From the NCBI RefSeq assembly GCF_016411825.1, contig NZ_JAEKMH010000001.1:744001-808000 (forward strand): a stretch of DNA of 64,000 nt. Direction: 5' to 3'. Of this stretch, positions 44,601 to 52,434 are shown piece after piece. The notes beneath the pieces were generated by a model, which had not been told where the DNA came from, made no database searches, and saw only the letters and a program-made list of their open reading frames with translations. Source of the stretch: Devosia sediminis (GTDB lineage: Bacteria; Pseudomonadota; Alphaproteobacteria; Rhizobiales; Devosiaceae). The first letter of the stretch is position 1, and each line of letters begins with the position of its first letter. Made by a program: the position numbers and the translations under genes.

Positions 44601-46850
44601 CTGGCTGGACAGGGCCGCAGTCCGCTCGTCGAGCTGGCCGGCCAATGCGCCGGTGCGTTCTTCGAGCCGGTTGACCAGGGTAATGGTGCGCTCGTCAACC
44701 TGGCTGGCAAAGTCGCCGGTGCGGGTCTCGAGTTCGAGCGAGAGCGCATTGGTGCGCTCGGAAATGGTGTCGGCAAGGCGCTGGGTGCGGCCGGCAATAG
44801 CCTGGTCGAAGGTCTGCGTGCCGGTCAACAGCGTGTCGCCCAGTTCCTGCGAACGCAGGCGGATGGCTTCGCCCAGCTCGGCGCCACGGCTGGTGAGGGT
44901 TTCCTCGAGCGCGCTGGTGCGGGTGAGGAAGGTCTCTTCCAGGGCGCTGGTGCGGCTGGTGATCGCTTCGCCCACCTCGATGGCGCGGCTCGACAGCATG
45001 GCATCGAGCCTGCCGGTACGGGTGTCGAGCGCTTCGCTCAGGAGTTCGGCATGGCCGTCGAGATTATCCGAAATCTGCTGGGTGCGGCTGTTGAGCGTTT
45101 CGGTCAGGGCAGCGGTCTTGGCGCCGATGACGTCGCTCAGCTCCCGCGTGCGCTCGGCAACGATGTCGTTGAAGCGACCGGATTCCTCGTTCAGCGCCAT
45201 TTCCAGCACATTGGCCCGGGCGGCAAAGCTGACACCCTGCTTGTCGAGGCGCTGGACCAGGTCCTCGCCCTTGTCGCCAATGACGTTGTCGAGGGCGTGC
45301 AGCTTGTCGTCGAGCAGGCCCGTGATCTCGGTGAGGCGCTGGTCGAAGAGGCTGAGCGAGTCCTGCCCGGCGGTCGAGAGCGTGAGGCGCGCGCGCTCGG
45401 ACGTGTCGTCGAGGGCGCCATTGATCTCGATGATCGCCGATTGCAGGCGGCTGTCGAGGGAATTGAGCTGGATCGAGACGGATTCGTCGAGCTGGCGGGT
45501 GAGGGTGGCCAGCAGCAGTTCGGCCTCGGTGGAGCGGCTCGAAATGTCGCCCGAGACGCGGGCGCCGATGGCTTCGAGCGCTTCGCTGACCTCGAGGCCG
45601 CGATCGCGCAGCAGGTCGACCAGAGTGGTGCCGCCCTCGGAAAGGAGGTTGGCCAGGGCCGAGGTGCGATCCTCGATGGCCGAGGAAAGGGCGCCAGTAT
45701 GAGTTTCCAGCGTGCCGGTCATGCGCGCGGCGCGGCTGTCCAGCGCCTCGGTCAGATCGGCCATGCGGCTGTCGATCGCCGAGGTGATTTCGAGCGTGCG
45801 GTTCTCGAAATTGCGGGCGGTGCTGGCGGCATGGTCCTCGAAGCCGAGCGACAGGCGGCCGGCGCTGTCGTCGAGCGCGGTGAGGAAGTCGCTGGTGCGG
45901 TTGTCGACGAGGTTCACGAAGCCATCGGCGCGTTCGGAAAAGCCGATGGTCAGCGTATTGCCGGCGGTTTCGAGGGCGCGGGTCAGGTTGCCGCCGCTTT
46001 CGACGATGGTGCCGGCAATGCGCTGGCTGATCATGTCGAGATCGAAGACGAGGCCGGTATGGCTTTCGGTGATGGCCTCGCGCACGCGCTCGGTATTGGT
46101 GAGCACGCTTTCGCGCTGGCTGGCCAGTTCGGCAATCAGCGCACGCATGCGCGATTCATTGTCGGAATAGGTGCGTTCGAGCGCGGTGACCTCGTTATGG
46201 ATCATCACTTCGAGTTCGCCGGCGCGGGAGAGGGCGCGTTCGAGCCCGTCGCCCAGGGCGTTCACCTCGCGGCGAACAGCCTGGCCCACCGAGGCAACCT
46301 TGTCGGCGGCGGTCACTTCGGGCTCGGCCAGGCGAATGGCGGCCTGGGTGATCGAGGAGGCGGCGTTGCGCAGGTCGGCGGCGCGGCGGAACAGCGTTGC
46401 CACGGCAAAGAAGCCGAGCACCGGAATGAACATGATGGCCAGGATGGCCACGAATTCGATCGACCCGAGGAAGGGGCCGGGATTGGCCATCTGGGCGCCG
46501 TAGCGCATCCAGGCGACGACGCCGACCGCGGCGATCCAGACGATCGACAGCAGCAGCGCGAGCCAGTTGGGCGCGGCGGACGAGCGATCCTGGAGGCTGT
46601 AAAGGAGTTTCGAGGCCGACACGCGGTCGTCATTGGCGACTGCGCTGGCCTGCTGGGCAATGCGATCGGCGGCGCGCAGACGTTCGGACCGGGCCGGATC
46701 AGGCTTCTTGTCCTGCTTTTTTTCCTGCTTCTTGTCCTGAGCGGGCTGTGCCGGCGGGTCCAGATTGAAGACCGAATCCTTCAGGGCATCCTCTACGGCC
46801 GAAAAGGCCAAGGCTGCCGGGTCGTTCTGGGGGGTCGGATTCTTCGCCAT
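41628..46850 (-). CDS. Growth-pole-ring-like giant coiled-coil membrane protein (GPR/RgsE type)
   Basis: 1740 residues. Layout: a Lys/Gln/Asp-rich N-terminus, two adjacent transmembrane helices (about 94-112 and 125-150), a very long helical region (about 200-1430), a Pro/Ala/Glu/Arg-rich disordered segment (about 1480-1620) and a conserved C-terminal domain (about 1640-1740). Part of the helix is made of uninterrupted 11-residue repeats (about 563-837; pattern hydrophobic-x-x-R-T-x-x-L). This matches the GPR protein of Agrobacterium and RgsE of Sinorhizobium, which form a ring at the growing pole and are needed for rod shape. The family assignment is by architecture. A clear terminator follows. 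Confidence 0.85.
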   Translation of the reverse strand: MAKNPTPQNDPAALAFSAVEDALKDSVFNLDPPAQPAQDKKQEKKQDKKPDPARSERLRAADRIAQQASAVANDDRVSASKLLYSLQDRSSAAPNWLALLLSIVWIAAVGVVAWMRYGAQMANPGPFLGSIEFVAILAIMFIPVLGFFAVATLFRRAADLRNAASSITQAAIRLAEPEVTAADKVASVGQAVRREVNALGDGLERALSRAGELEVMIHNEVTALERTYSDNESRMRALIAELASQRESVLTNTERVREAITESHTGLVFDLDMISQRIAGTIVESGGNLTRALETAGNTLTIGFSERADGFVNLVDNRTSDFLTALDDSAGRLSLGFEDHAASTARNFENRTLEITSAIDSRMADLTEALDSRAARMTGTLETHTGALSSAIEDRTSALANLLSEGGTTLVDLLRDRGLEVSEALEAIGARVSGDISSRSTEAELLLATLTRQLDESVSIQLNSLDSRLQSAIIEINGALDDTSERARLTLSTAGQDSLSLFDQRLTEITGLLDDKLHALDNVIGDKGEDLVQRLDKQGVSFAARANVLEMALNEESGRFNDIVAERTRELSDVIGAKTAALTETLNSRTQQISDNLDGHAELLSEALDTRTGRLDAMLSSRAIEVGEAITSRTSALEETFLTRTSALEETLTSRGAELGEAIRLRSQELGDTLLTGTQTFDQAIAGRTQRLADTISERTNALSLELETRTGDFASQVDERTITLVNRLEERTGALAGQLDERTAALSSQIDERTTALASQIENSGGDLVGRLDLRTQELAGAVNTRTQQLSDALAARTQALSDTLATHTASMGETIGLHTSELADTLDQHGARARDSIEGSLRQVTSSMEARLDEMSSRVANQVGSVNETLGAGLDSAITRISDAEAGVAARIESASLTVGESARQAAELIETGVNSARKAIADMVDQRLGTLPEAITARADITAERLAALNASISTSITQSMADLEAGADRIEETIATRITAATGAISADVENTANRMDAAVRGALEQIRLAATNIDQLVSVRAVNAADAIESRLETINRSVEQHTSQFSELVNSRSAELQTALASHGNLLRDALGENAREAEAIMSVSTTRILTDVTNALNKLNDSNLLLQRVLDASTANLASLETSVAQQTASYSNTMREAMGQTEQAGTMVTQHVGALQSSIRGMVEQFGSILGRLDTEAAGLNQAAQSLDASSATALENLEDRRGAMDALAQSFAARADDIDGRMRLFAQSIADTVNDTERRLIGARRAMDEALNATTHTVTDALAVTTSQVTEALEKNAGSVNDALYATNERFTSALNSNVSQMDNAVQRAAEAAAAALSQTSAQVRMALADQTEQVNSALEDNAGRVSDVLASTAGSVTDVLTSTTSSLADTISDSTSSVRNAIASNTGQLRRVLDETTGEVTGKLGEFHETADAESRRANQALQEAQQRMAMEMQRAIEEATQRFAETARAMRETAREVGSELEATRAELARGVNELPEETRASAAAMRRVVAEQIEALSELNAIVRAQPASHDLTDRRAPQRAARAPEPRQPEPPAYQPPRQEQRPEPAREAWRPEPARQPLVDPIRSAAVIEQPAPAPTPVQAAPAPAPRQPIEAEGGGWLRDVLRNASAKQAGGQQPQALSGLSEEIARAIDDAALGEAWARYQSGESNVFTRRIYTLTGQGTYDEVRKRIQREPDFARTAQAYMTEFEQLLKRAAAGPNPAAETREYLLSDKGKVYTTLAHASGRLS

Positions 46851-47204
46851 ACTCTTTACAACTCTCGCGTCGGCACAACAGCTTCACGGCGGGCTTTACG
46901 AGTAGTCATGGCAGGCCCGCCCTTTCCGGGCCGGTCGCCAAACCGGAACAATTCGATGCAAATGCCCCGCATCGTTCCCCCAACCCTCGCCGCCGCGCGC
47001 TGGTTCAAAGCTCATTCATACATTCAATTTTATGCAAACCGAACGGTTTCTTACCCAAAGGTTAATTTTCGGGTGGGAAACGTTAAGGAATGGATGGGCA
47101 AACAAAGGCAAAGATGTGGCTTAATCCCCTGTTCATGCCCTCGCCATTAGGCTTGTGCACAAGGTGGGCTCCGGGCCTGCCGGCATAGGCAGGAGCAAGC
47201 CAGA
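46851..47204. other. 354-base divergent intergenic region
   Basis: Lies between the GPR-like gene and the Hpt gene, which diverge. It is AT-richer than the genes around it and should carry promoters for both. I see no repeat, RNA gene or clear operator, and the long plus-strand frame running through it is not a gene. Confidence 0.6.
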
Positions 47205-47594
47205 ATGGCGCAGAGAGCATTCATCGAATATGCGTCGCAGGAGAGCGCCAAGCGGCCCATGCGGCCGGTGGATCTGGTGCACCTCGCCAAGCAGTGCCTG
47301 GGCGACGAAAACCTCGAGCTCGAAATCCTGCGTCTCTTCGAAACGACGCTCACCACCTATTTCGGGCGGCTGAAGCTGGCGACCGGCTTCGATGACCTCG
47401 CCATCAATCTCCATTCCATCAAGGGCGCCGCCGCGGGTGTAGGGGCCTGGGGAATTGCCGACCTTGCGGCAGCCCTCGAGAAGGACCTCAAGGCCGGACG
47501 GCCGTTGGCGCCTGAACGCATCGAGGACCTGGGCATGGAAGTCGAGGAAGTGCGCGACTTCATCGCCCGGATGCTGGCGAGCGACGCCGGCTGA
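47205..47594 (+). CDS. Hpt-domain phosphotransfer protein
   Basis: 129 residues. The stretch NLHSIKGAAAGVGAWGIADLAAALEKDLKAG contains the phospho-accepting His in HSIKGAAAGVG, the signature of histidine-containing phosphotransfer domains, set in a four-helix bundle. It would relay phosphate between a hybrid kinase and a response regulator. No kinase is adjacent; it could connect with the stand-alone receiver encoded in the mobile element, but that is speculation. Confidence 0.88.
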   Translation: MAQRAFIEYASQESAKRPMRPVDLVHLAKQCLGDENLELEILRLFETTLTTYFGRLKLATGFDDLAINLHSIKGAAAGVGAWGIADLAAALEKDLKAGRPLAPERIEDLGMEVEEVRDFIARMLASDAG

Positions 47595-47689
47595 TATCGC
47601 CTCATCGTTATGCTTTGAGGCCGGGAGCCCGGCTTAATCGCCCATTAAGCATAATCGCCGACAGTTCTATCCAGGAACTGGAGGTCACC

Positions 47690-48355
47690 ATGCGTCTGTC
47701 TTTCGTGGTTGCAGCACTCGCCGTCATTGCGTCCCCGGCGATGGCCGCGGACTATCCCTATTATCAGCCGCCGAACTTCGACTTCGAAGAGGATCGCGCC
47801 GCAGGCGGATGGACGGGCCAGTATCTCGGTATCACCGTGGGTGGGCTGAGGCCGCGTATCGACGTGCCCGGCGCCACCGTCATCGAGGGTAATGGCATTG
47901 TCGGCGGCGTCTTCGCCGGCGTCAATTTCCAGCAGGATAACGGGCTCGTGCTCGGCGCCGAAGCGGATGCCGAATATGCCGGCTTCCACGGGACCGGCAC
48001 CTGCGCCGTCGCCACCTGGACCTGCCGCGGTACGCTCGAATACCAGGGGTCGCTGCGCGGCCGCGTCGGCTTTGCCGTCGATGCCTTCCACGTCTACGGC
48101 ACGGCGGGCCTCGCCGTCGCCCATATCGGCGGCTCGACCACCAGCCCGGCCAATGCGCAATTCCGCGATTCCGATACGTTTATCGGCTGGACGGCGGGTG
48201 TTGGCGCCGAAGTGGCGTTCTCCGACGCCTGGTTCGTGCGCGCGGAATACCGCTACACCGACTATGGCAGCCGTGACATGACCTTCGACGGCGCCTATCC
48301 CGGCGTCAAGGCAACCTCCCACGCCGTGCGCGCCGGCCTCGCCTACCGGTTCTGA
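47690..48355 (+). CDS. Outer-membrane beta-barrel protein
   Basis: ATG 47690 follows GGAGG. The 221-residue protein has a signal peptide (cleavage after SPAMA, about residue 21), alternating hydrophobic residues, GGWTGQYLGITVGG, and a final FVRAEYRYTDYG...AVRAGLAYRF end typical of the OmpA/OmpX-type eight-stranded barrels with a terminal Phe. Common in Hyphomicrobiales as surface proteins. A Cys pair (CAVATWTC) lies in a loop. Confidence 0.88.
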   Translation: MRLSFVVAALAVIASPAMAADYPYYQPPNFDFEEDRAAGGWTGQYLGITVGGLRPRIDVPGATVIEGNGIVGGVFAGVNFQQDNGLVLGAEADAEYAGFHGTGTCAVATWTCRGTLEYQGSLRGRVGFAVDAFHVYGTAGLAVAHIGGSTTSPANAQFRDSDTFIGWTAGVGAEVAFSDAWFVRAEYRYTDYGSRDMTFDGAYPGVKATSHAVRAGLAYRF

Positions 48356-48523
48356 CGGCCAGGGCCTTTAGTGACCCCCGGTCTTCTGCCTAGGTGCGGA
48401 AGACCGGCACCACCCGGACCAGCAGCCCGCGGTTTGACCGCGGCATTGCCAGCGCCTATAGAGCGCCCCATATGAAGTCGGGTATCGTCGGGCCTCTCGC
48501 CCGCGACAGCATTCAGCAGATCC

Positions 48524-50125
48524 ATGTCCATGTCCAATGCCGCCGCGGTCTCGCCCCGGCCTACCGCCGAACCTTTTCGCCTGCGTCGTACCTTCGCGAT
48601 CATCTCGCACCCTGACGCCGGCAAGACCACGCTGACCGAGCGGCTGCTGGCCGCGGCGGGCGCGATCCAGCAGGCGGGCGCCGTGCGTGGCAAGGCCGGT
48701 CAGCGCTCGACCCGCTCGGACTGGATGGAAATGGAGCAGCAGCGCGGCATTTCCATCACCTCCTCGGTGATGACCTTCGACTATGACGGGCTGACGCTGA
48801 ACCTGCTCGACACCCCGGGCCACTCGGACTTTTCCGAGGACACCTATCGTACGCTGACCGCCGTGGACGCCGCCATCATGGTCATCGACGCGGCCAAGGG
48901 CATTGAATCGCAGACGCTGAAGCTCTTCGAAGTCTGCCGCCTGCGCGATATCCCGATCATCACCTTCATCAACAAGGTGGACCGCGAGGGCCAGGCGCCG
49001 CTCGACCTGATCGACGAGATCCAATCCAAGCTGGCGCTCGACCTGACGCCAGTGCTCTGGCCCATCGGGCAGGGCGTCGATTTCGGCGGCTATATCGACC
49101 TCGTGGAAAAGCGGGTGCTCAATCCGCAGGGCAAGATCATTGCGGAGTTCGAAAGCCTCGAAGACCTGCTGGATGTGGAAGAGCTGGTCGACAATCCCGT
49201 CTTCATGACGGCGCTCGAAACGCTGGAAATGGCCCAGGCCATGCTGCCCGGCTTCGATCTCGAGACGTTCCACCAGGGCCATTTGAGCCCGGTGCTGTTC
49301 GGTTCGGCGCTCAAGGGCGTTTCGGTGGCCGAGCTCCTGCGCACCCTGGGGGACTGGGGTCCGGAACCGCGGCCGCAGCCGGCATTGCCGGCGCCGATCG
49401 AGCCCAATGACAAGAAGGTCACCGGCTTCGTGTTCAAGGTGCAGGCGAACATGGACGCCAATCACCGCGACCGCATCGGCTTCGTGCGCCTCTGCTCGGG
49501 CAAGTTCGAGCGCGGCATGCGCCTCAAGAACGTGCGCTCGGGCAAGGACATGGCTGTGTCCAATCCGATGTTCTTTTTCGGCAATAATCGCGAGCTCGCC
49601 GAGGAAGCGGTGGCGGGCGACATTGTCGGCATTCCCAATCACGGCACGCTGTCGGTGGGCGACACGCTGACCGAGGGCGCCAATATCAATGTGACCGGCA
49701 TTCCAAATTTCGCGCCGGAAATCATCCGCCGCGTGCGCCTCACCGACGCGATGAAGACCAAGCAGATGTCCAAGGCGCTCTCGGATCTCGCCGAGGAAGG
49801 CGTCACCCAGGTGTTCCGCCGCATGGTGGGCGCCGACTGGATTGTGGGCGTGGTGGGCCAGCTCCAGCTTGAAGTTCTGGCCAGCCGAGTGGCCGGCGAA
49901 TACGGCGTGCCGATCACCTTCGAAAGCATGGGTTTTGAAGTGGCGCGCTGGGTCGAAAGTGACGATCCGGAAGAGCTGAAGCGCTTCATCACGGCTCAAA
50001 AGGTCAACATGGCCGAGGACCGCACCGAGGCACCGGTCTTTCTCGCGCAGAATGCGTGGTGGGCGGATCGGGCCAAGCAGGACTGGCCAAAGATCCGCTT
50101 CCTCACCACCAAGGAACGGCATTGA
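48524..50125 (+). CDS. prfC: Peptide chain release factor 3
   Basis: 533-residue translational GTPase that recycles RF1/RF2 from the ribosome. The G1 motif SHPDAGKTT is at residues 28-36, then the switch I region GISITSSVMTF, DTPGHSDFSEDTYRT (G3) and NKVDREGQ (G4). Length and C-terminal domains match RF3. The stop overlaps the next gene's TTG start (ATTGA), so the methyltransferase is translationally coupled. Confidence 0.96.
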   Translation: MSMSNAAAVSPRPTAEPFRLRRTFAIISHPDAGKTTLTERLLAAAGAIQQAGAVRGKAGQRSTRSDWMEMEQQRGISITSSVMTFDYDGLTLNLLDTPGHSDFSEDTYRTLTAVDAAIMVIDAAKGIESQTLKLFEVCRLRDIPIITFINKVDREGQAPLDLIDEIQSKLALDLTPVLWPIGQGVDFGGYIDLVEKRVLNPQGKIIAEFESLEDLLDVEELVDNPVFMTALETLEMAQAMLPGFDLETFHQGHLSPVLFGSALKGVSVAELLRTLGDWGPEPRPQPALPAPIEPNDKKVTGFVFKVQANMDANHRDRIGFVRLCSGKFERGMRLKNVRSGKDMAVSNPMFFFGNNRELAEEAVAGDIVGIPNHGTLSVGDTLTEGANINVTGIPNFAPEIIRRVRLTDAMKTKQMSKALSDLAEEGVTQVFRRMVGADWIVGVVGQLQLEVLASRVAGEYGVPITFESMGFEVARWVESDDPEELKRFITAQKVNMAEDRTEAPVFLAQNAWWADRAKQDWPKIRFLTTKERH

Positions 50126-51294
50126 GCGCACCCGATCGCATCGGCGAATTCGTGGCGGCCTTCGGCAACGCCTTTGCCGATGGCTCAATCGTTCGGCTGA
50201 AGCTGGGCGGCTATCACGGGCCGGAAGCCGATCTCAAATCGGTCGAGGGTCGCAAGGTCGCGATCAAGGCAGGCGAGCGCCTGAGCCTGGTCTTCCGCTA
50301 CAAGACGCGCGACATCACCAAGAATCTCACCGCCGACGAGGCCGCCGCCTTCCTTGCCGAAGGGCTTGCCGCGCAGTATCGCAGCGCCCGGCTGGAAACG
50401 ACCGGCTTCGACCTGCAGTTCGAGCGGCAGGGCGACAAGCAGCGCCTCAAGCGCAGTGAAGTGGCGGGCCGCGAAGCTGTCGATGCCGGTCACGACAGGA
50501 CGAAAAATCGGGCGCTGACGGACACTTCGGCTCACTGGCTGCATGCTCTTGGCATTACTGGCAAGGACGGCGCCGTGCGCAATGATGCGCAGGACAAGTT
50601 CCGCCAGATCAACAAGATGGTCGAGATTTTTGCCCCGCTGATTCAGCAGCTTAAGGCAAAGAATCCGCGCATTCTCGATATGGGTGCGGGCAAGGGCTAC
50701 CTCGATTTCGCGCTCTACGACTACCTCGCCAACCGCGCCGGGCAGTCGACCGAGATTGTCGGCGTCGAACTGCGCCCGGCGCTGGTGGAATCCGGAAATG
50801 CGCTGGCCAAGGAGAGCGGCTTTGCCGGCTTGCGCTTCGAGGCAGGCAGCATCCTCGACTGTGACGCGAGCGGCGCCGATGCGGTCATTGCGCTCCATGC
50901 CTGCGACACGGCGACTGATGATGCGATCTATCAGGGTATCAAGGCGGGGGCAGGGCTCATCGCCGTCGCCCCCTGCTGCCACAAGCAGATCCGACGCCAG
51001 ATCGAGGCCGGCAAGCCCGATGCCAATCTCGACTTCCTCCTGCGCCATGGCACATTCATGGAAAAGCAGGCCGAAATGGTCACCGACGGCCTGCGCGCGC
51101 TGCTGCTCGAAGCCAATGGCTATCGCACGAAGGTGTTCGAGTTCGTCTCCGACGCCCATACGCCCAAGAACAATCTGATCGTCGCGCAGAAGGGCAATGC
51201 CGGCTCGCGCGCGGCGGCACTTGAGCGCATCGCGGCGGTCAAGGCTATGTTTGGCGTCGAAAAGCACTATCTTGAAGGTCTCCTCGACCTCTGA
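50122..51294 (+). CDS. SAM-dependent methyltransferase (methyltransferase_32-like)
   Basis: Starts at TTG 50122, which overlaps the prfC stop, with AAGGA a few bases upstream. The 390-residue protein has an N-terminal RNA-binding-like region and a class I SAM domain: ILDMGAGKGYLDFALYDYL (motif I, about 190-210), VGVELRPALVESG, AVIALHACDTATD (motif IV), and a CCHKQIRRQ loop after it. Related proteins act on RNA or other large substrates. Coupling to prfC suggests a translation-linked role (inference). Confidence 0.82.
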   Translation: MSAPDRIGEFVAAFGNAFADGSIVRLKLGGYHGPEADLKSVEGRKVAIKAGERLSLVFRYKTRDITKNLTADEAAAFLAEGLAAQYRSARLETTGFDLQFERQGDKQRLKRSEVAGREAVDAGHDRTKNRALTDTSAHWLHALGITGKDGAVRNDAQDKFRQINKMVEIFAPLIQQLKAKNPRILDMGAGKGYLDFALYDYLANRAGQSTEIVGVELRPALVESGNALAKESGFAGLRFEAGSILDCDASGADAVIALHACDTATDDAIYQGIKAGAGLIAVAPCCHKQIRRQIEAGKPDANLDFLLRHGTFMEKQAEMVTDGLRALLLEANGYRTKVFEFVSDAHTPKNNLIVAQKGNAGSRAAALERIAAVKAMFGVEKHYLEGLLDL

Positions 51295-51317
51295 TTATCG
51301 ACTGATACAGGCTCCCC

Positions 51318-51638
51318 ATGACCAAGATCACCTATGTCACCAGTTCGGGTGAACGCATTGAGACCGACGGCCAGAATGGCTCGACGGTAATGGAAACCGC
51401 GATCATGAATGCCGTTCCCGGCATCGTGGCCGAATGCGGCGGCGCCTGCACCTGCGCGACCTGTCACGTCTATATCGATGATGCCTGGCGCGAGACTGTC
51501 GGCGGCCCTTCGATGATGGAGGAAGACATGCTCGACTTTGCCTTCGACGTGAAGGATTCGAGCCGCTTGAGCTGCCAGATCAAGGTCCGCGATGCGCTGG
51601 ACGGGCTGGTCGTACACGTGCCGACGCGGCAGGGGTGA
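51318..51638 (+). CDS. 2Fe-2S ferredoxin (ISC/adrenodoxin type)
   Basis: 106 residues. The cluster ligands are in [14 protein letters not shown] (three cysteines) and SCQI (fourth). The acidic surface patch [11 protein letters not shown] is typical of the ferredoxins of the adrenodoxin/putidaredoxin class. Electron carrier in the cytoplasm; its partners are not apparent here. A second ferredoxin of the same class is encoded at 58556-58879. Confidence 0.93.
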   Translation: MTKITYVTSSGERIETDGQNGSTVMETAIMNAVPGIVAECGGACTCATCHVYIDDAWRETVGGPSMMEEDMLDFAFDVKDSSRLSCQIKVRDALDGLVVHVPTRQG

Positions 51639-51670
51639 GGCGGGCTTTCACTCGACGAGCCATACCCCAT

Positions 51671-51738
51671 GTCACCCCGGCGAAGGCCGGGGCCCATCTT
51701 GAGGTTTCAGGATGGATCCCGGCTTCCGCCGGGATTAC
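51671..51738. repeat. Dispersed intergenic palindrome, type A relative
   Basis: Arms starting GTCACCCCGGCGAAGG and ending CCGCCGGGATTAC are inverted around a short spacer. Similar to the elements near 4081 and 57256. Confidence 0.7.
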
Positions 51739-51764
51739 AGCCAGTGGGTGGGACAAGTTTCACG

Positions 51765-52223
51765 CTAAAAGCACCTGTTGTACACATAAGGCGCCGCCCA
51801 ATCGGGCTCGCCCTCATCCACCGCGTCGTAGAGGTAAAACTGATCCGGCGTGACCCATAGGGCGAAAAAGGCGGGGCCGCCGGCAATCGGCTTCCAGTCG
51901 GTGCCGTCACCCGTGGCGATCAGTTCGATGGCCGCGTCCGCTTCGGTCTCACCCGGGCCAAGGTAGACTATGTGGGAATTGTCGGCTGGCTCGATCCGCA
52001 CCGGCAGATCGCAGATGGCGAGATTGGTGCTGGGATCGGTCACATCCCGCGTAGGAACGGTGATGGACCAGGCGCCGACAAAGGGCGCTGCCTTGCCCGG
52101 TTCGATTGCGTTGTCGACGACCGGCCTTGGCAGCGGCGCCATGGCGGCGGCGCCCGGAATGCCGAGCAGCAGTGCGATGGTCAGGGCAGGGAGCAGGTTT
52201 CGCTGTGTCATGACTGGGTCCAT
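51765..52223 (-). CDS. Exported protein, unknown function
   Basis: 152 residues with a signal peptide (hydrophobic stretch LLPALTIALLLGIPGAAAM). Mature part contains AAPFVGAWSITVPTRD and two Cys (ICDLPVRI and the terminal NRCF) that could form a disulfide. The overall pattern, GAWSI early and CDLPVRI mid-way, recalls the AprI/Inh protease-inhibitor fold, but the match is not strong. The ATG at 52211 is an alternative start. Confidence 0.6.
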   Translation of the reverse strand: MDPVMTQRNLLPALTIALLLGIPGAAAMAPLPRPVVDNAIEPGKAAPFVGAWSITVPTRDVTDPSTNLAICDLPVRIEPADNSHIVYLGPGETEADAAIELIATGDGTDWKPIAGGPAFFALWVTPDQFYLYDAVDEGEPDWAAPYVYNRCF

Positions 52224-52380
52224 GCGATGGCGAGGTGGTCCGATTTTAAGCCATCCGAGGCAAAATATTCTATGCCCGTCTCCGGCAAAGATTCATTTGG
52301 CGGCACGGCCTGCAAATTGTCGCTGACGTTCCACGCGCGGCGTCTGTAGGGAAATATATAAGCTATTGATTTTCAACATC

Positions 52381-52409
52381 TTGTTGGCATGTGGCGGTTA
52401 GACTATTTT
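52381..52409 (+). promoter_or_regulatory. Candidate promoter of the cys operon
   Basis: TTGTTG (52381-52386), 17 bases, TATTTT (52404-52409). The start would be near 52416, about 19 bases before cysG. The upstream 150 bases are AT-rich and may bind a LysR-type activator such as CysB; no motif is proven. Confidence 0.4.
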
Positions 52410-52434
52410 CCCGCATCTCTGGAACAGGACGACT

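Noticed and set aside
40881..47150. A 2089-codon open frame on the plus strand covering the whole GPR-like gene
   Set aside because: It is antisense to a gene with clear domains and a terminator. The length arises from GC-rich codon use in the repetitive minus-strand gene; the translated product is a low-complexity string without folded pattern.
48368..50188. Minus-strand 606-codon frame opposite prfC
   Set aside because: Shadow of prfC, same composition artefact.
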